In this document: one piece after another, positions 1-10,843 of the stretch
Position numbering within the stretch: the first letter of the stretch is position 1
Layout of the letters: each line of letters opens with the position of its first letter
From: Medicago truncatula
Taxonomy: Eukaryota > Streptophyta > Magnoliopsida > Fabales > Fabaceae
Reading direction: 5' to 3'
Length of the DNA stretch: 64,000 nt
NCBI RefSeq assembly: GCF_003473485.1
Contig: NC_053043.1
Location: forward strand, 13,092,001 to 13,156,000
Position numbers and translations under genes: made by a program
Notes under the pieces: model-generated
Databases searched by the model: none
What the model saw: the letters and a program-made list of their open reading frames with translations, nothing else
Told to the model about the DNA's origin: nothing

Positions 1-322
1 TGTCTCACCATACAAGAACGATCCTCGTCACATCGTGGCCATCACATCAATCTAACAATTTCCCACGATTTGCACCATGTTTCGAGGGGACAACTACAAC
101 ATCTCCGACTATAAGATCGTGACTCAAGGTCTCTTTCCCCTCGTTGGAGAACAGCCTCCTCCTCACCAATATCATTCCTCCACCGCACTTGACTCTTCCT
201 AGCACAAGCATCTTCATCGATGCGTCTCTACCATGGTCTACTCCATAACATATTCCTAGTACTCAATCAAATAAACAATGTGTGATTCCCTCAACTTTAG
301 AGGTAATAGTTGTGCCTGTATC
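1..322. other. Left-edge stretch, no recognised gene
   Basis: This is the least AT-rich part of the left end. A short open stretch from about 77 contains no motif I recognise and is broken by stops near 200. It could be the tail of a repeat or gene lying outside the window. Nothing functional can be claimed. Confidence 0.3.
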
Positions 323-849
323 CAGGCCCGGCCTTGAGGGTGTGCAAGGTGCTCAACCAGGGCGGGCCTCCAATTGCTACGGGCCTCTAACGAAAAATTA
401 AATTTAATACCCACCCCCACTTAAATAAAAAAATATATATGTTATATCCTTTTCTTTCTTTAGTACACGTTTGAGTTTTTTTTCTAGACTCTAGTTCTCT
501 TTTTTGTACATAAATCGGATCCTATCAAACCACCCCTAATTTGTATAATCACTTAATCAGTCAATTTGGAAAGCTATTTCATTTAAAGAATCACAACAAT
601 AATTTTTTTCTTCGCATAAACCATTCGTTTTACCTTTTTTCACAACAGAGGAGTGAAAAATTCAAATGACACCGTTAGATAAATTTCACCTCTTTCACTT
701 AATCTTTTTTATTCCTTTCATGTTTAGAACTTCTTCTAATTCTGATTTTTTTTAATGAAATTTAGCAACACAAAAAAATTACGTTTTATTTTACTAGGGG
801 CCTATTTTAAAAAGAGAGCCGAACCTCCTATTCTACGGGGACGGCCCTG
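323..849. mobile_element. Non-autonomous hAT-type element (MITE) with 8-bp target duplication
   Basis: The ends are imperfect inverted repeats, CAGGCCCGGCC on the left and the complement of GGACGGCCCTG on the right. The sequence CCTGTATC lies directly outside both ends (315-322 and 850-857), which is the 8-bp duplication expected of hAT transposition. The 527-bp interior is AT-rich and has no transposase reading frame, so it would need transposase supplied elsewhere. Confidence 0.85.
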
Positions 850-857
850 CCTGTATC

Positions 858-3800
858 TGCAAGTAATTTTCCAAAGTCCTCAAACCACAAATGCAATGTC
901 TTGCTTGTGTTAAAAGAATTTTGATAGGGTGATAGATATTACAACTTAGTTGTATATCATGTGCATACATGTGATACTTCGTTTTTAACAAGATGGACCA
1001 TCAACTTTCTTTTCTTTATTCTTGTTGTCATTGTTAAACCTCATCTATCTTCCTATTTGTTCCTTGTCCATCAACATATTCTCCATATTCTTCATTGCCT
1101 TCTCTTTGTTTTCTCTCACAAATACCATTAACCATCAACGCATGTGATACTCATGTATATTGTAAGTAATTGGCTTAAGTTAACATAATTTCATTGACTA
1201 TGTCCATTTGGTTAGCAACATAAAAACAACGCATGTTACCTTTGTTACCCTATGTTATAACCCATTGTTTCCTGTCAAATTATGATGATAAATTGAAGTT
1301 CTAATGTTGAATAAATATTTGATATATTAGAAGAAGGCGAACAACTTCACTATAAAGTTGGCACAGGCATGAACGGATTAAAAGTGCAATCATCATAAAA
1401 AACCTCAACATATCTTTAGTTTTTTGATAATGAACACACATTAAATCCGACCACATGTACATATTTTCTGTAAAGTTGTTTACCATCTCCGGTATAAAAA
1501 AAATTGTCCACACTTAAACTTTAATTCATCATCACAATTTAACGCTAACAGCCCATCTTCCACATAATGAACGTCATAAAGGGAATGAAGGGAGCGTGAT
1601 GAAAGAGTTTGGTTAAGGAACGCAAAATGAGATCAGATACCAAGTTTTTTTTTTTTTTTTTTAAAAAAAAAGAGTGCAAAATGACAGTCATGCACGTGAC
1701 GTTAGTCACTAAAAGGTCAAATTAAATCATAACCTTATAGTTTAATTCAATGATTAACATTTAATTCTCACATTATTAAGATGTCCTTTTACTTAATATG
1801 CTCCTTTTATTTATACTACTCAAGTCTCATTTATAAGAGAAAGTTAACTTTTTAGATTCATTTAATAAATTATGTATCTAGTCTATATTAAGAATTAGAT
1901 TTAAATATGTATCGAGTCCCTGCAATTATACACCATTTGAGTTTACGTCCCTACTAAATCCTTTCAAACGGCCATTGCAAATTTTAATCATTTTAGGTCA
2001 AAATCTCATTTGATTATTGATGAGGAATGTGATCAGTGACATGACACTCATGTTGCCCAAGCTAGCTGGGAAAGAACCATCATGAGTGAGTAAATAATAT
2101 CATAAACTGAAGTGCCCTTTTATACCTTCTTTCCTTTCCTATCCTTGTCTATGAATTCAGGATTTTGGGGGAAAATGAAACTATGGTTTTGCAAGTAATC
2201 ACCAATCTCTTGAGGCATCAATTTCTTCAACAAACTCGTCCAACTGTTAACCCGACAAAATCATATTCGACCTCTTTCTCAGTTTTTAAGCTGATTTCAA
2301 TCCCACCACCGTCGTATTTCGAGAGTTCCGAAATAAACATGCATCTTCTTTTTCTGGAGGGAAGCAAAAGTATCTAAAATAGCTTAATAATGTGGATTGG
2401 CATGCTCACCAAAAGCTTTTATGTTACTCCAAAACACACATGCAATGTCCCTCACAATTTAAAGGGACCCTTAGATGAGAAATTAGAAAAGATTATAAGA
2501 GTTAGTTATTGTATGAGAGATTTGAGTTTGTTATATAGAAGAGTTAGTTATTCTCTTCTATATATCATAACAAACTCAAATATCTTGGTGAGAAAAAATG
2601 GTAGGGTTTTAAGGAAGATGGTGCTTTGGTTGAATAGTGTTGTTTTAAGAGATAGGAGTTCTATTTTCCCTTGATTTTTGATGCTTTTATATACGATGAA
2701 CGATATTGTCCATTTCTGCTTTGTTGTTGATGCTTTATGTATAACAACAGGTTGCTAGAAATTTCCTCTTAGATGTAAAATATGTTGCTATTTATGCTAT
2801 TTTATCTTTTTTGGTATTTTTATATCTGTAATTGCTTAATTAAAATTCAAATTAAGAACATTGTACTCATTTTTAAGTACATAAATGAGTTTTTTTTAAA
2901 ATGAAACTCACTAATCAACTATCAATAAATTTATATTATTACATTTCAATTTTTTAATATTAAAAAAATGTGAATTCGACTTAAGAAATATAAAGTGCTT
3001 ATTTGAGTCTTTGGGTCCAAAAAAATTTCATCACAAATCACAATGAGGATATTTAATAGTACCAAGTCTTCAAGTTTTGAGAACCCCATTGAGGATGGTC
3101 TAACAAGCTAAATAGAGGAATTAGATTTTTAGTTTTTTTCCTTCTTTTTATTCAACAAATAATGATGTAAAATAAACATGTTCTTCTTCTTTTAGTTTTT
3201 CTTTTTGGAAGTTAAATTTTTCTTTTGACAACAAAGCACCTTGTGGTGGTGTGTTGCTTTACCATTTTGGTGGTTTCGTCTTTGGTTATGTTGGTATTTG
3301 TTTGATTATAATTACCATGGCTGAATTATGAGCTATCTTCAAAGGCATTGAGTTTCTAATTGCAATTATGTTTTCAAGTGGAATTCATTGTTTCTTATAT
3401 TTATAGGGAAAACAATCGTTACGATGATAAACCAATTCTTTGCTTCTCAAAGTTCATTGAAACCTCACTGACTTGAGTGTCGAAATATCTTTACAAATAC
3501 ACCATCTATATTGTGAAATAATCAACTATAACCACCGTAAACCACCACGGTTACTTCACACCACCTCCGACCCAATCTCCTATTCGATGACAAGAACAAA
3601 ATCCAAGGCGAATATCACGTGATACATCATAATAATAAATCATGAACTTATTGAAATAATATAACTCATAATTTTTTAACTTCACTCTTTATTAGCCAAA
3701 TTCATTAATTAATAAGTAATAAAATTGAGGTAAAAATATACTTTGTAGATTCGGTTATCTAAAGTGAACAACTAACTGTAAACTAAATATTATCAATCAT

Positions 3801-5090
3801 TGATTAAATTATTAGGATAAATACTAAACATATATCATAATAAATTATGAATTTGTTGAAATAACAATGTTTACTTTTTTACCTTTATATTTTACTCACT
3901 TTAGATGAACGACATTCATGCCTTGTGGTGATAGATTTCCGTCATGGCATGGTGTGGGGTAGGAGACATGAACGAGGGAGAAGCACGATTTCGATATAAC
4001 AAAAATTTGTATTTATGTTTATAAATTATATTTAAAATCGGGATAAGAAAAATTAGTATTTTTGTTAATTAATAAACTTAAACTATAAGTTGTAACAAAA
4101 AAAAACTTAAACCATAAGTTTCTTGTATTTGATTAGAGTAACAACCTTTGTTCAGCCCACCAGCATTATTGAATGGAATTCGTGACGTGTGAAGCAATGC
4201 TTAATTAGTTGAGTCGTATTATTCTTCACATGTTATTTGTTGAATCTCTTGTATTATTTATTCTCCAATCCACCGATCGGCTGTTTAAAGTGGACGTGAT
4301 TTAACCAAACAATTGATCTCGATAGTTAATGAGCTTCCTCAAGAACGAATGGTTTAAAGAAAATTCAAGTTTAATTTTTAGATGCAACAATTCTTAACCA
4401 AATTGTCTTTAGCTTATAGTTGAACTCTAGATTATCAAGACTCCTTTTCTCTAAGAACCAAATTGTTAACGCCAAAAAAAGTAGACTTGATTTATTAATA
4501 AATAAATAATAATAATAATAATATTTTATTAGACCAGATACATCAACATCTCTTATTATGAATACTGTATACTAACAATTTAAAAATGTTTAATTTACAA
4601 AGTCCTCCAATCACATTTCATTAAAGTGAATGTTATACCACTTCTTGTTCTTGAGTCAAAAAAAGTACACTACTTCGTAGCATATTTCAATATAGACGCA
4701 CACGATGACATTCGATTAGATGAATCCATCAAGCTTTTGTTTATCTATTACACTTATTTTTTCTAAAAAAAAGCTATTACACTTATTTTAATAACTAATT
4801 TGTTGTAATTTTTTGTTGTGATTTTAAGCTTTAATATACTCATCTAGAGTTAGCATCCTTCTTATTTAGAATTCTCTCTATCTATCTACCAAAAAAAAAA
4901 AAAAACTCTCTATCTCATTCAATTGAAGAGATAAAAATATAAAGAAATTTGAAAATAACTATAAATTAATTAATAGTGTTGAAAACTTTTTAGTGACGGG
5001 ACTTATTATCTATTTTTTTTGTATTAGTATATCTCTAAATGAGATACTCCGGCTTTTGATGAATTGAGAGGATTCTTAGGCGTCTATTAA
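858..5090. other. Gene-free AT-rich stretch
   Basis: No gene is supportable. Open frames at 2165-2377 and 2390-2674 are low-complexity chance frames. A short hairpin lies at 2520-2581. Around 3240-3360 the plus strand reads like a scrap of a LINE-type RNase H domain (F-G-G-F, then A-E-L-stop-A-I-F-K-G-I-E), but it is broken and weak. An (AAT)n run sits near 4500-4522. Confidence 0.4.
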
Positions 5091-5194
5091 GTGTACTTTT
5101 GGTTCATGTGGTTAGAAAAAGTGTATGTTTGGTTCATGGGGTTAGAAAAATTGATTTTGATTAAGTATATGTTTAGTTCATGTAGTTAGAAAAA
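5091..5194 (+). repeat. Three direct copies of a 30-bp unit
   Basis: The unit GTGTATGTTTGGTTCATGTG followed by GTTAGAAAAA occurs at 5091-5120, 5121-5150 and 5165-5194 with few mismatches. Copies 2 and 3 are followed by the same TTGATTTTGA run. This looks like a multiplied end of a MITE, because TTGATTTTGA-type sequence also occurs at other repeat remnants in the window (for example near 27880 and 56605). Confidence 0.6.
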
Positions 5195-5645
5195 TTGATT
5201 TTGAATTTGTTGGTTTTGTATAATAGATTCATGTTGATATTGAGTTGAAAGTAAAATAATTTATAGTTAGATACATTCATATAAAAGTAAATTGAACAAC
5301 AAAGTTAAATATAAAAGTCTAACTATAGAATTATAAGCTACAATTTCTAACTTTAAATAAATTTTCTGAAAGCAAAACCGAACCATTTAGCTGAAAGCAA
5401 AATCAACTTCACTAAGAGGAATTAAAAACGTCAAAATCAATTTTATATATCAAGAATAAATTTTAGTTCATCCAAAAGTGGAACATATATACTCCAATAA
5501 GGTGATTTATATTTGGAACTCATACCATAATTCATGAGCACTCATTAGAGATTTAATTTTCTCTTTATCTTTCTTTTTTGTAAAGTCTTTATCTTTCTTT
5601 TAATCATATACATGTATATCGCATCTATCATATGTCATTTTTTTC

Positions 5646-5967
5646 TTAATAGCAGTTTTGATCCCTAAATATTAGGAAGTTGTGATTTTGACTATCTAAC
5701 AGAATAAAATACAATTCAGTCCCTTAAGTACTGTCTCTTTTGCAGTTTTAGCCCCGATGCCAATTTTGATTAAGTCAATGCTGACGTGTTTTTTAATTAA
5801 AAAAATAAAAAAAATACACACGTGGCGTCCACGTCAGCATTAACTTTATCAAAATTGGTCTGGAGGCCAAAACTGTAAAAGAGATAACTGTTAAAGATTA
5901 TATTTAATTTTATTAAGGGCCCAAAATCATAACTTTCTGATACGTAGGGGACCAAAACTGTTATTAA
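5646..5967. mobile_element. Foldback (palindromic) MITE
   Basis: The two halves are long imperfect inverted repeats. The left end TTAATAGCAGTTTTGATCCC is complementary to the right end at 5948-5967. Near the centre CACGTCAGCATT and its complement flank a short AT spacer. There is no coding capacity. Related half-copies occur at about 10410-10570 and 35040-35160, recognisable by the 'gcccc...aaacttt' and 'cgtgGC' segments. Confidence 0.7.
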
Positions 5968-6351
5968 ACTTTTATTTTCCCTCAAATATGTAAAAAAAGT
6001 AGGAGATGTTCAACAATCTTTAACATTTTAAAAGAATATTTTAGTGGGTCCCATGCTTCAACAATAATCTAATGATTGGAATCCTTGGGCATCACTAAAA
6101 AAATTGTGAATGGCATTTCGTACAAAAGAAGTGAATAACAATGTGATACGCGAGGGGAAAATGATTAAACTCATGGTCTGCCAATGTCATTGTCATTTGT
6201 CAGTCAACACATGCACACACTAATTTTAGTAAAATAGTAAATGCATTACGGCTAAAAAAATGCATAGGAGTTGCAATGCAGCAAGCATGGCATGGAACAC
6301 GAGGTATTACTATTAGTCTGGTGACTCGTGATTACTGAATTCTTAAATATA

Positions 6352-6872
6352 CTCCCTCCTCTCTTTATTATCCTCCCTCTCTCCCTTTTTATACTAATCC
6401 ATTCTATAATAAATGAATCATTTGTAAAAAAATATCGTCATAAAAAAATTAATTTACTTTACTTTTTAATACAATCATAATTACATTTTTTCAATTATAA
6501 CTCTAATTAATATTTTTTTTGGCTTTTGCATCGGTTTCTGACCTACCAAAAGTGGCTGACTAATCCGGCTCATGCGTAGAGGCATGCGCACTGGCCAATC
6601 ATTGTTCCTCCTGATAATCGAACCCGATATTCCCTGGATACGTCCTTGGAAGGAGTTCCTTGCCACTGGAGTTCAATCAACTTGGTTTAATTAATATTAC
6701 TTTCATCACTCTCGATTCAATATATTTTATTATGCATTTATGATAAGAAAGAATACATCAATACTACTTGACAAGACACTCAAAATTATTTTTCTTTTTC
6801 TTTCACTTATACAATTTTTTCTTAATAAATGTGAAATGAACAAAAACCTCAGTTAAAATAGGACAGAGGGAG
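6352..6872. mobile_element. Stowaway-like (Tc1/mariner) MITE carrying a SINE
   Basis: The ends are CTCCCTCCTC on the left and GACAGAGGGAG on the right, typical of Stowaway terminal repeats, and TA flanks both sides (6350-6351 and 6873-6874). The interior is AT-rich and non-coding. A SINE at 6515-6687 has inserted into it, so the MITE is the older element. Confidence 0.75.
6515..6687 (-). mobile_element. tRNA-derived SINE nested in the Stowaway-like MITE
   Basis: Read on the minus strand, the element carries a B-box-like GGTTCGATTATC and ends in a short A-run (T-run at 6513-6520 on the plus strand). It is bounded by the 11-bp direct repeat TAATTAATATT at 6504-6514 and 6688-6698. That is the hallmark of LINE-dependent retroposition. 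Confidence 0.7.
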
Positions 6873-7337
6873 TATGACTTTATAAAAATTGTGAGTCTTA
6901 AAAAAGAAGAAGTCTTCTTAACGAGTGTTCTGAGACACTCTTTAAATATTCAAAAATAAACATTTATTTTTTAAAAATGTTAAATATTTCGTTTTGAAAT
7001 GTATTGATCATACACACATTTTTATAAATATCAATTATGATCTTTCAAGAGTGCTATGGAGACGGACATTTCTCAAATATATTGCTGAAATAATAAAATT
7101 GTCTCAAATATATGTGACTATTACTATTAAATTATGCTTTATTAAATATACATTTAATGTTAACTTTTTATATGTTAAGACAAATTGGTAGTTTTGATAA
7201 AGGATACTATATATTTTTTTGAAAAAATAATATATACATGTAGAAATTTGTATATGATCTTATATTTATAGAAATTTTGTTTGTAAGAAAAAAATCACAA
7301 CTTTTAAGATATACTTTTTGTTTAAAATATTTTTAAG

Positions 7338-7968
7338 TTAAATATGATTTTGTTCCATATAAAATTAGAAACTTCTAGTTTGTCGAGCTTAGCTCAGTTA
7401 GTAAGGACAATCTATAATATATGCATGGTCTAGGGTTCGAATCCCGACCACCACAAAAAAAAAAAAACTTCTAGTTTATTCCTTAATTAATTTTAATATT
7501 TTTTTTTAGTTCCTAAAAAATTACATGTAATTTTAGTCCTTGCTGAAACTAATTAAATTTGTTTAATTATCCTTAAACTCTTAAATTTTTGAACAATTTT
7601 TCGGAGACACGTTTAGAACATTATAAAAGGTTCGTTTACTAAAATTGAAATTCTTTTTAACATGAGATGAATTAAGTATAAAAATTTTAAATGACAAAAG
7701 TTTAAGATAAAATAACAAAAATTTGGACGTAAAGATCAAATTTTGTGCTTTTTTTTTTTTTTTTTGGAGGAACTTATAGTAATGTTCTTAACAAATGTAT
7801 AAAAAATTGTTCAAAAACTTAAGTGTTTAAGCATAATTAAACAAATTTAGATTTAGAAAGGACTAAAACAGAGTGCAATTTTTTTATAGGGACTAAAAAA
7901 ACAATTAAAATTAAGTAAGGACTAAACTTAAAATGTCTCAATTTTATAGGGACCAAAAACATATTTAA
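7338..7968. mobile_element. MITE with long inverted ends, interrupted by a SINE
   Basis: The left arm from 7338 (TTAAATATGATTTTGTTCC) and the right arm ending at 7968 are inverted copies for roughly 100 bp, with 'AGTCCTT' and 'TATAAAATT' blocks in both. The left arm is split by the SINE at 7382-7464. No coding frame is present. The superfamily cannot be fixed because no clear target duplication was identified. Confidence 0.65.
7382..7464 (+). mobile_element. Very short tRNA-derived SINE with target duplication
   Basis: The insert is little more than a tRNA-like body: an A box in TAGCTCAGTTAGTAAGG, a B box GGGTTCGAATCCC, then a CCACCAC end and an A-run. The 13-bp sequence AAACTTCTAGTTT flanks it at 7369-7381 and 7465-7477. 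It cannot be a functional tRNA because its 5' end (GTCGAGC) does not pair properly with its 3' end. Confidence 0.75.
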
Positions 7969-8840
7969 TTCAAATATTTTCTTAACCCTCATTTAATTTT
8001 TGTCTTTTTGATATTAGTGTCTCTTCACAAATTTCTATGAGGATATATTTGTAAAAATATTCAAAAAGTTGCAACAATGAATAATTGCGTGGTTTTGACG
8101 ATTTTTGGTTTTTCTTTCTTAGGAGAATGCAAAAATCATTCTTTTTTGGCTTCATTAAATAGTCTCCCAGAGGCACTAGTTAAACATGACCCTTCTTCTT
8201 ATAATAAGGACCAAATAGAGTATTTTTTGGGGTCAGTTTTTCTTACCAAATCATTAAACAAGTGGAAGTTTTATGTTAATCCATCAGGTTTATCGAATGC
8301 CTTAGAGCATTTGCCTAAAAATTCAAAATAGGAAGTTTGTGTTGGAAATAACATTGTTTAGACTTTTAAAGAATTGTGTGATCTTATGCGATCGAGATTG
8401 ATTGGTTGTGCTTGAACAACATTTGTCGAGATAGATATTAGGAGTGGTATATGCAAATACTTTTATGCTCAAGTCTATAAGCGAGTAAAGACAATGAGGT
8501 ATAAAGTGAAAAAAATTGTGTATCTAGTGTTATAGTGAATGATGTTTCTTTATAGATACAAGAAGAGCCGTTGGGGTGTAAATAATGGTATATTATAGAT
8601 GGCGCTCATCAATGTTCTTGACTACGTTGAACGTCACTAGTCGTTGAGGCATTGGATAGTGGAGGATCCAATCCAAGGTTGGGAAGAATATGATTGGATT
8701 GATCCTTAGTATATTAGACCTTTTATAGTATGGATTCTGAACTTTGGGTTAATCTAGAAAGAACATGATGACTACACAACTTTTAATATTTTATCATTAT
8801 GACCATTATTTTTTTTTTCACCTTATGAGTTTCTCGACAC

Positions 8841-9343
8841 TAGGGTTGGGAATAGGCCAGGCCGGCCTATAGGGGCCTATGGCCTGGCCTGTTTAAGCCT
8901 GGCCTGGCCTGGCCTGTTTATTAAAAAGGTTAGGCTTAGGCTTTTAAAAAAGCCTATTTAAGTAAATAGGCCAGGCTTAGGCTATCAAAAAAGCCTATGA
9001 AGCCTAATAGGCCGGCCTGTTTATGCATGTTAGGCTTCATAGTGGACTTTTTAAATAGGCTTTAAAGCATTATAGTGAAATAGGCTTTTAAGGCCTTATA
9101 GTGATAGACAAGTCTTACACTCAAATAGACTTTGAGGCCTATTAAGCCTATTTAAAAGTAGATAAAATGGAATGTTTAGTGACTTTGATAGTAAGTAGGC
9201 CTGTAAATAGGCTTTCAGGCCAGGCCAGGCCAAAAAAATAGGCCTATGAAAGGCCATAGGCCAGGCTCAGGCCTGCAAATTTTTTCGTAGGCCAGGCTCA
9301 GGCCTATCAAAGCCTGGCCTGGCCTGGCCTATTCCCAACCCTA
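8841..9343. mobile_element. GGCCTGG-rich hAT-type MITE with 8-bp target duplication
   Basis: The terminal repeats TAGGGTTGGGAATAGGCC are perfect inverted copies, and the match continues for over 20 bp. CTCGACAC lies outside both ends (8833-8840 and 9344-9351), a perfect 8-bp duplication. The interior consists of degenerate GGCCTGG / TAGGCTT motifs in both orientations, so the whole 503 bp can fold on itself. No coding frame. Confidence 0.85.
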
Positions 9344-10409
9344 CTCGACACACTATTTAATTCTAAAGTCTGAAATGTTTTAACGTATTTTGAAGGTTTT
9401 TGTAGGGTGTTTATGTCGTTCAAATTATATAATCCGTACAAAATTGGACGCGCGAGAAATCAATAAGGTGGAAAAAGAAGTAGTCTGTCACTATTATTCA
9501 AAAAAGTCTCTGGCTGTTAATTGTTTTAATTTAACAATTTGATCGTTTTTTTAATTAATCCACAGTAGATCTTATTAATTATTTTAATTTAACCATTTGA
9601 TCGTTTTTTTAAAGGAGGGTCATTGGATTACGAATGTCTATTTTCTCTTACGGTGAGTCAACAAAAGTTAATTAATTTTTTCTTTCTTCGTCTTCTTCCT
9701 CATTCTTGTTCGTCATCTTCAACGTCACATTCATCAACACCATCATCATCTACCCAAAAACGCATAAACACTTTTTTATCTTCAACAACATCATCATCCA
9801 CCAACAAGCGGTGTAAAATTCATTCTTTGCATCTTCACAAAGGAAAAAAAAAAGTAAGATGAAGAATGAATTATAAATCCAAAAACCACAATCACACAAA
9901 ATTAAACATTTGCAGTCATCATCCACATGAATTCTCTCCAAATTAACTACTCCAAAGATGTACAATTCTCTTTCTTCATCTATTCTTCCATACTTTATAA
10001 ATCACCAAATCCTAATAGGGTGGACGTGACGTGGCGGCAAAGAATCGCATGAGAGATACGGGGAAGGGATTACTGGAACTGAAATTTTGTTTTTGTAAAA
10101 AAATGTATCTCAAAGAAAAAAAAAATTAAAAAGGTAAAGAAAAAACATTTTATCAAATATTATCAATGTGTATAAATATTTTATAGGGTGATAAATTAAA
10201 AAACACTATCAAATTTTATTCGAAATTATAAATAAAGTGTGATTTTTTTTCCTGGGTTGTTGTCATAAATGTATGAATATATAATGATGAAGATGAAGAA
10301 AAAGTGGGGGAAGAAGATGAAGAAAGGGAAAATTAATTAGTTGTTGTAGACTCAATGTAAGATAAAATAGACCTGCGCAATCCGATGACTCTCCTTTAAA
10401 AAAAAGCTA

Positions 10410-10570
10410 AAGTGCACTTTTCCCCCTAACTTTCAAAAACTTGTAATTTTGGCCCCTAAGTACAAAAATTACAATTTTTGCCCCCTAAGATTTAGCTCTT
10501 TTGCATCTTTGGTCATTTTGGTCAATTTTGACTTATTCAACGCCTACGTGGCAGGCCACATGTGTAATTA
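10410..10570. mobile_element. Half-copy of a foldback MITE family
   Basis: The blocks 'cccctaactttc', 'gcccctaag', 'caattttgact' and 'cgcctacgtggc' match the left arm of the foldback element at 5646-5967 in order and spacing. The complementary right arm is missing or very diverged. Confidence 0.45.
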
Positions 10571-10654
10571 ATTAAAAAACTAAAAAATCAATTTTTAAAG
10601 TAAATAAATGAAAAAAAAATTAAAAAATAAGAAAAAGTAAAATCCTTTATTTAT

Positions 10655-10713
10655 TTACCTGCCCGTACATCGCTTTATGAGTTGAGCATGGTTAAGCGAT
10701 GTATGGGCAGGTA
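10655..10713. repeat. Inverted repeat with 20-bp class arms
   Basis: The arm ending CCTGCCCGTACATCGCTT (to 10676) is the near-perfect complement of AAGCGATGTATGGGCAGG (from 10692), with a loop of about 15 nt. The outer flank 'aaaatcctttatttattta' is present again directly after the right arm, so the structure is bounded by a direct repeat. Confidence 0.6.
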
Positions 10714-10843
10714 AAAAAATAAAATCCTTTATTTATTTACATGCCCAATCATTACCCTTTTTTTGTGAAGTAGCTTAGTGGGTAGTGGACAATCCTAAAT
10801 TGGAATCCAGACATTTGCGTTACATCAATGTCGTTGTAGCTAC

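Noticed and set aside
3210..3360. Possible LINE RNase H domain fragment.
   Set aside because: Only a few residues match, with a stop inside and no adjoining LINE sequence, so it is not firm enough to call.
7382..7464. Possible functional tRNA gene with good A and B boxes.
   Set aside because: Acceptor ends do not pair, and it has an A-tail with target duplication, so it is a retroposed SINE.
8077..8331. 84-codon plus-strand frame with protein-like composition.
   Set aside because: No family recognised, no splice-linked extension, and it lies among repeats.
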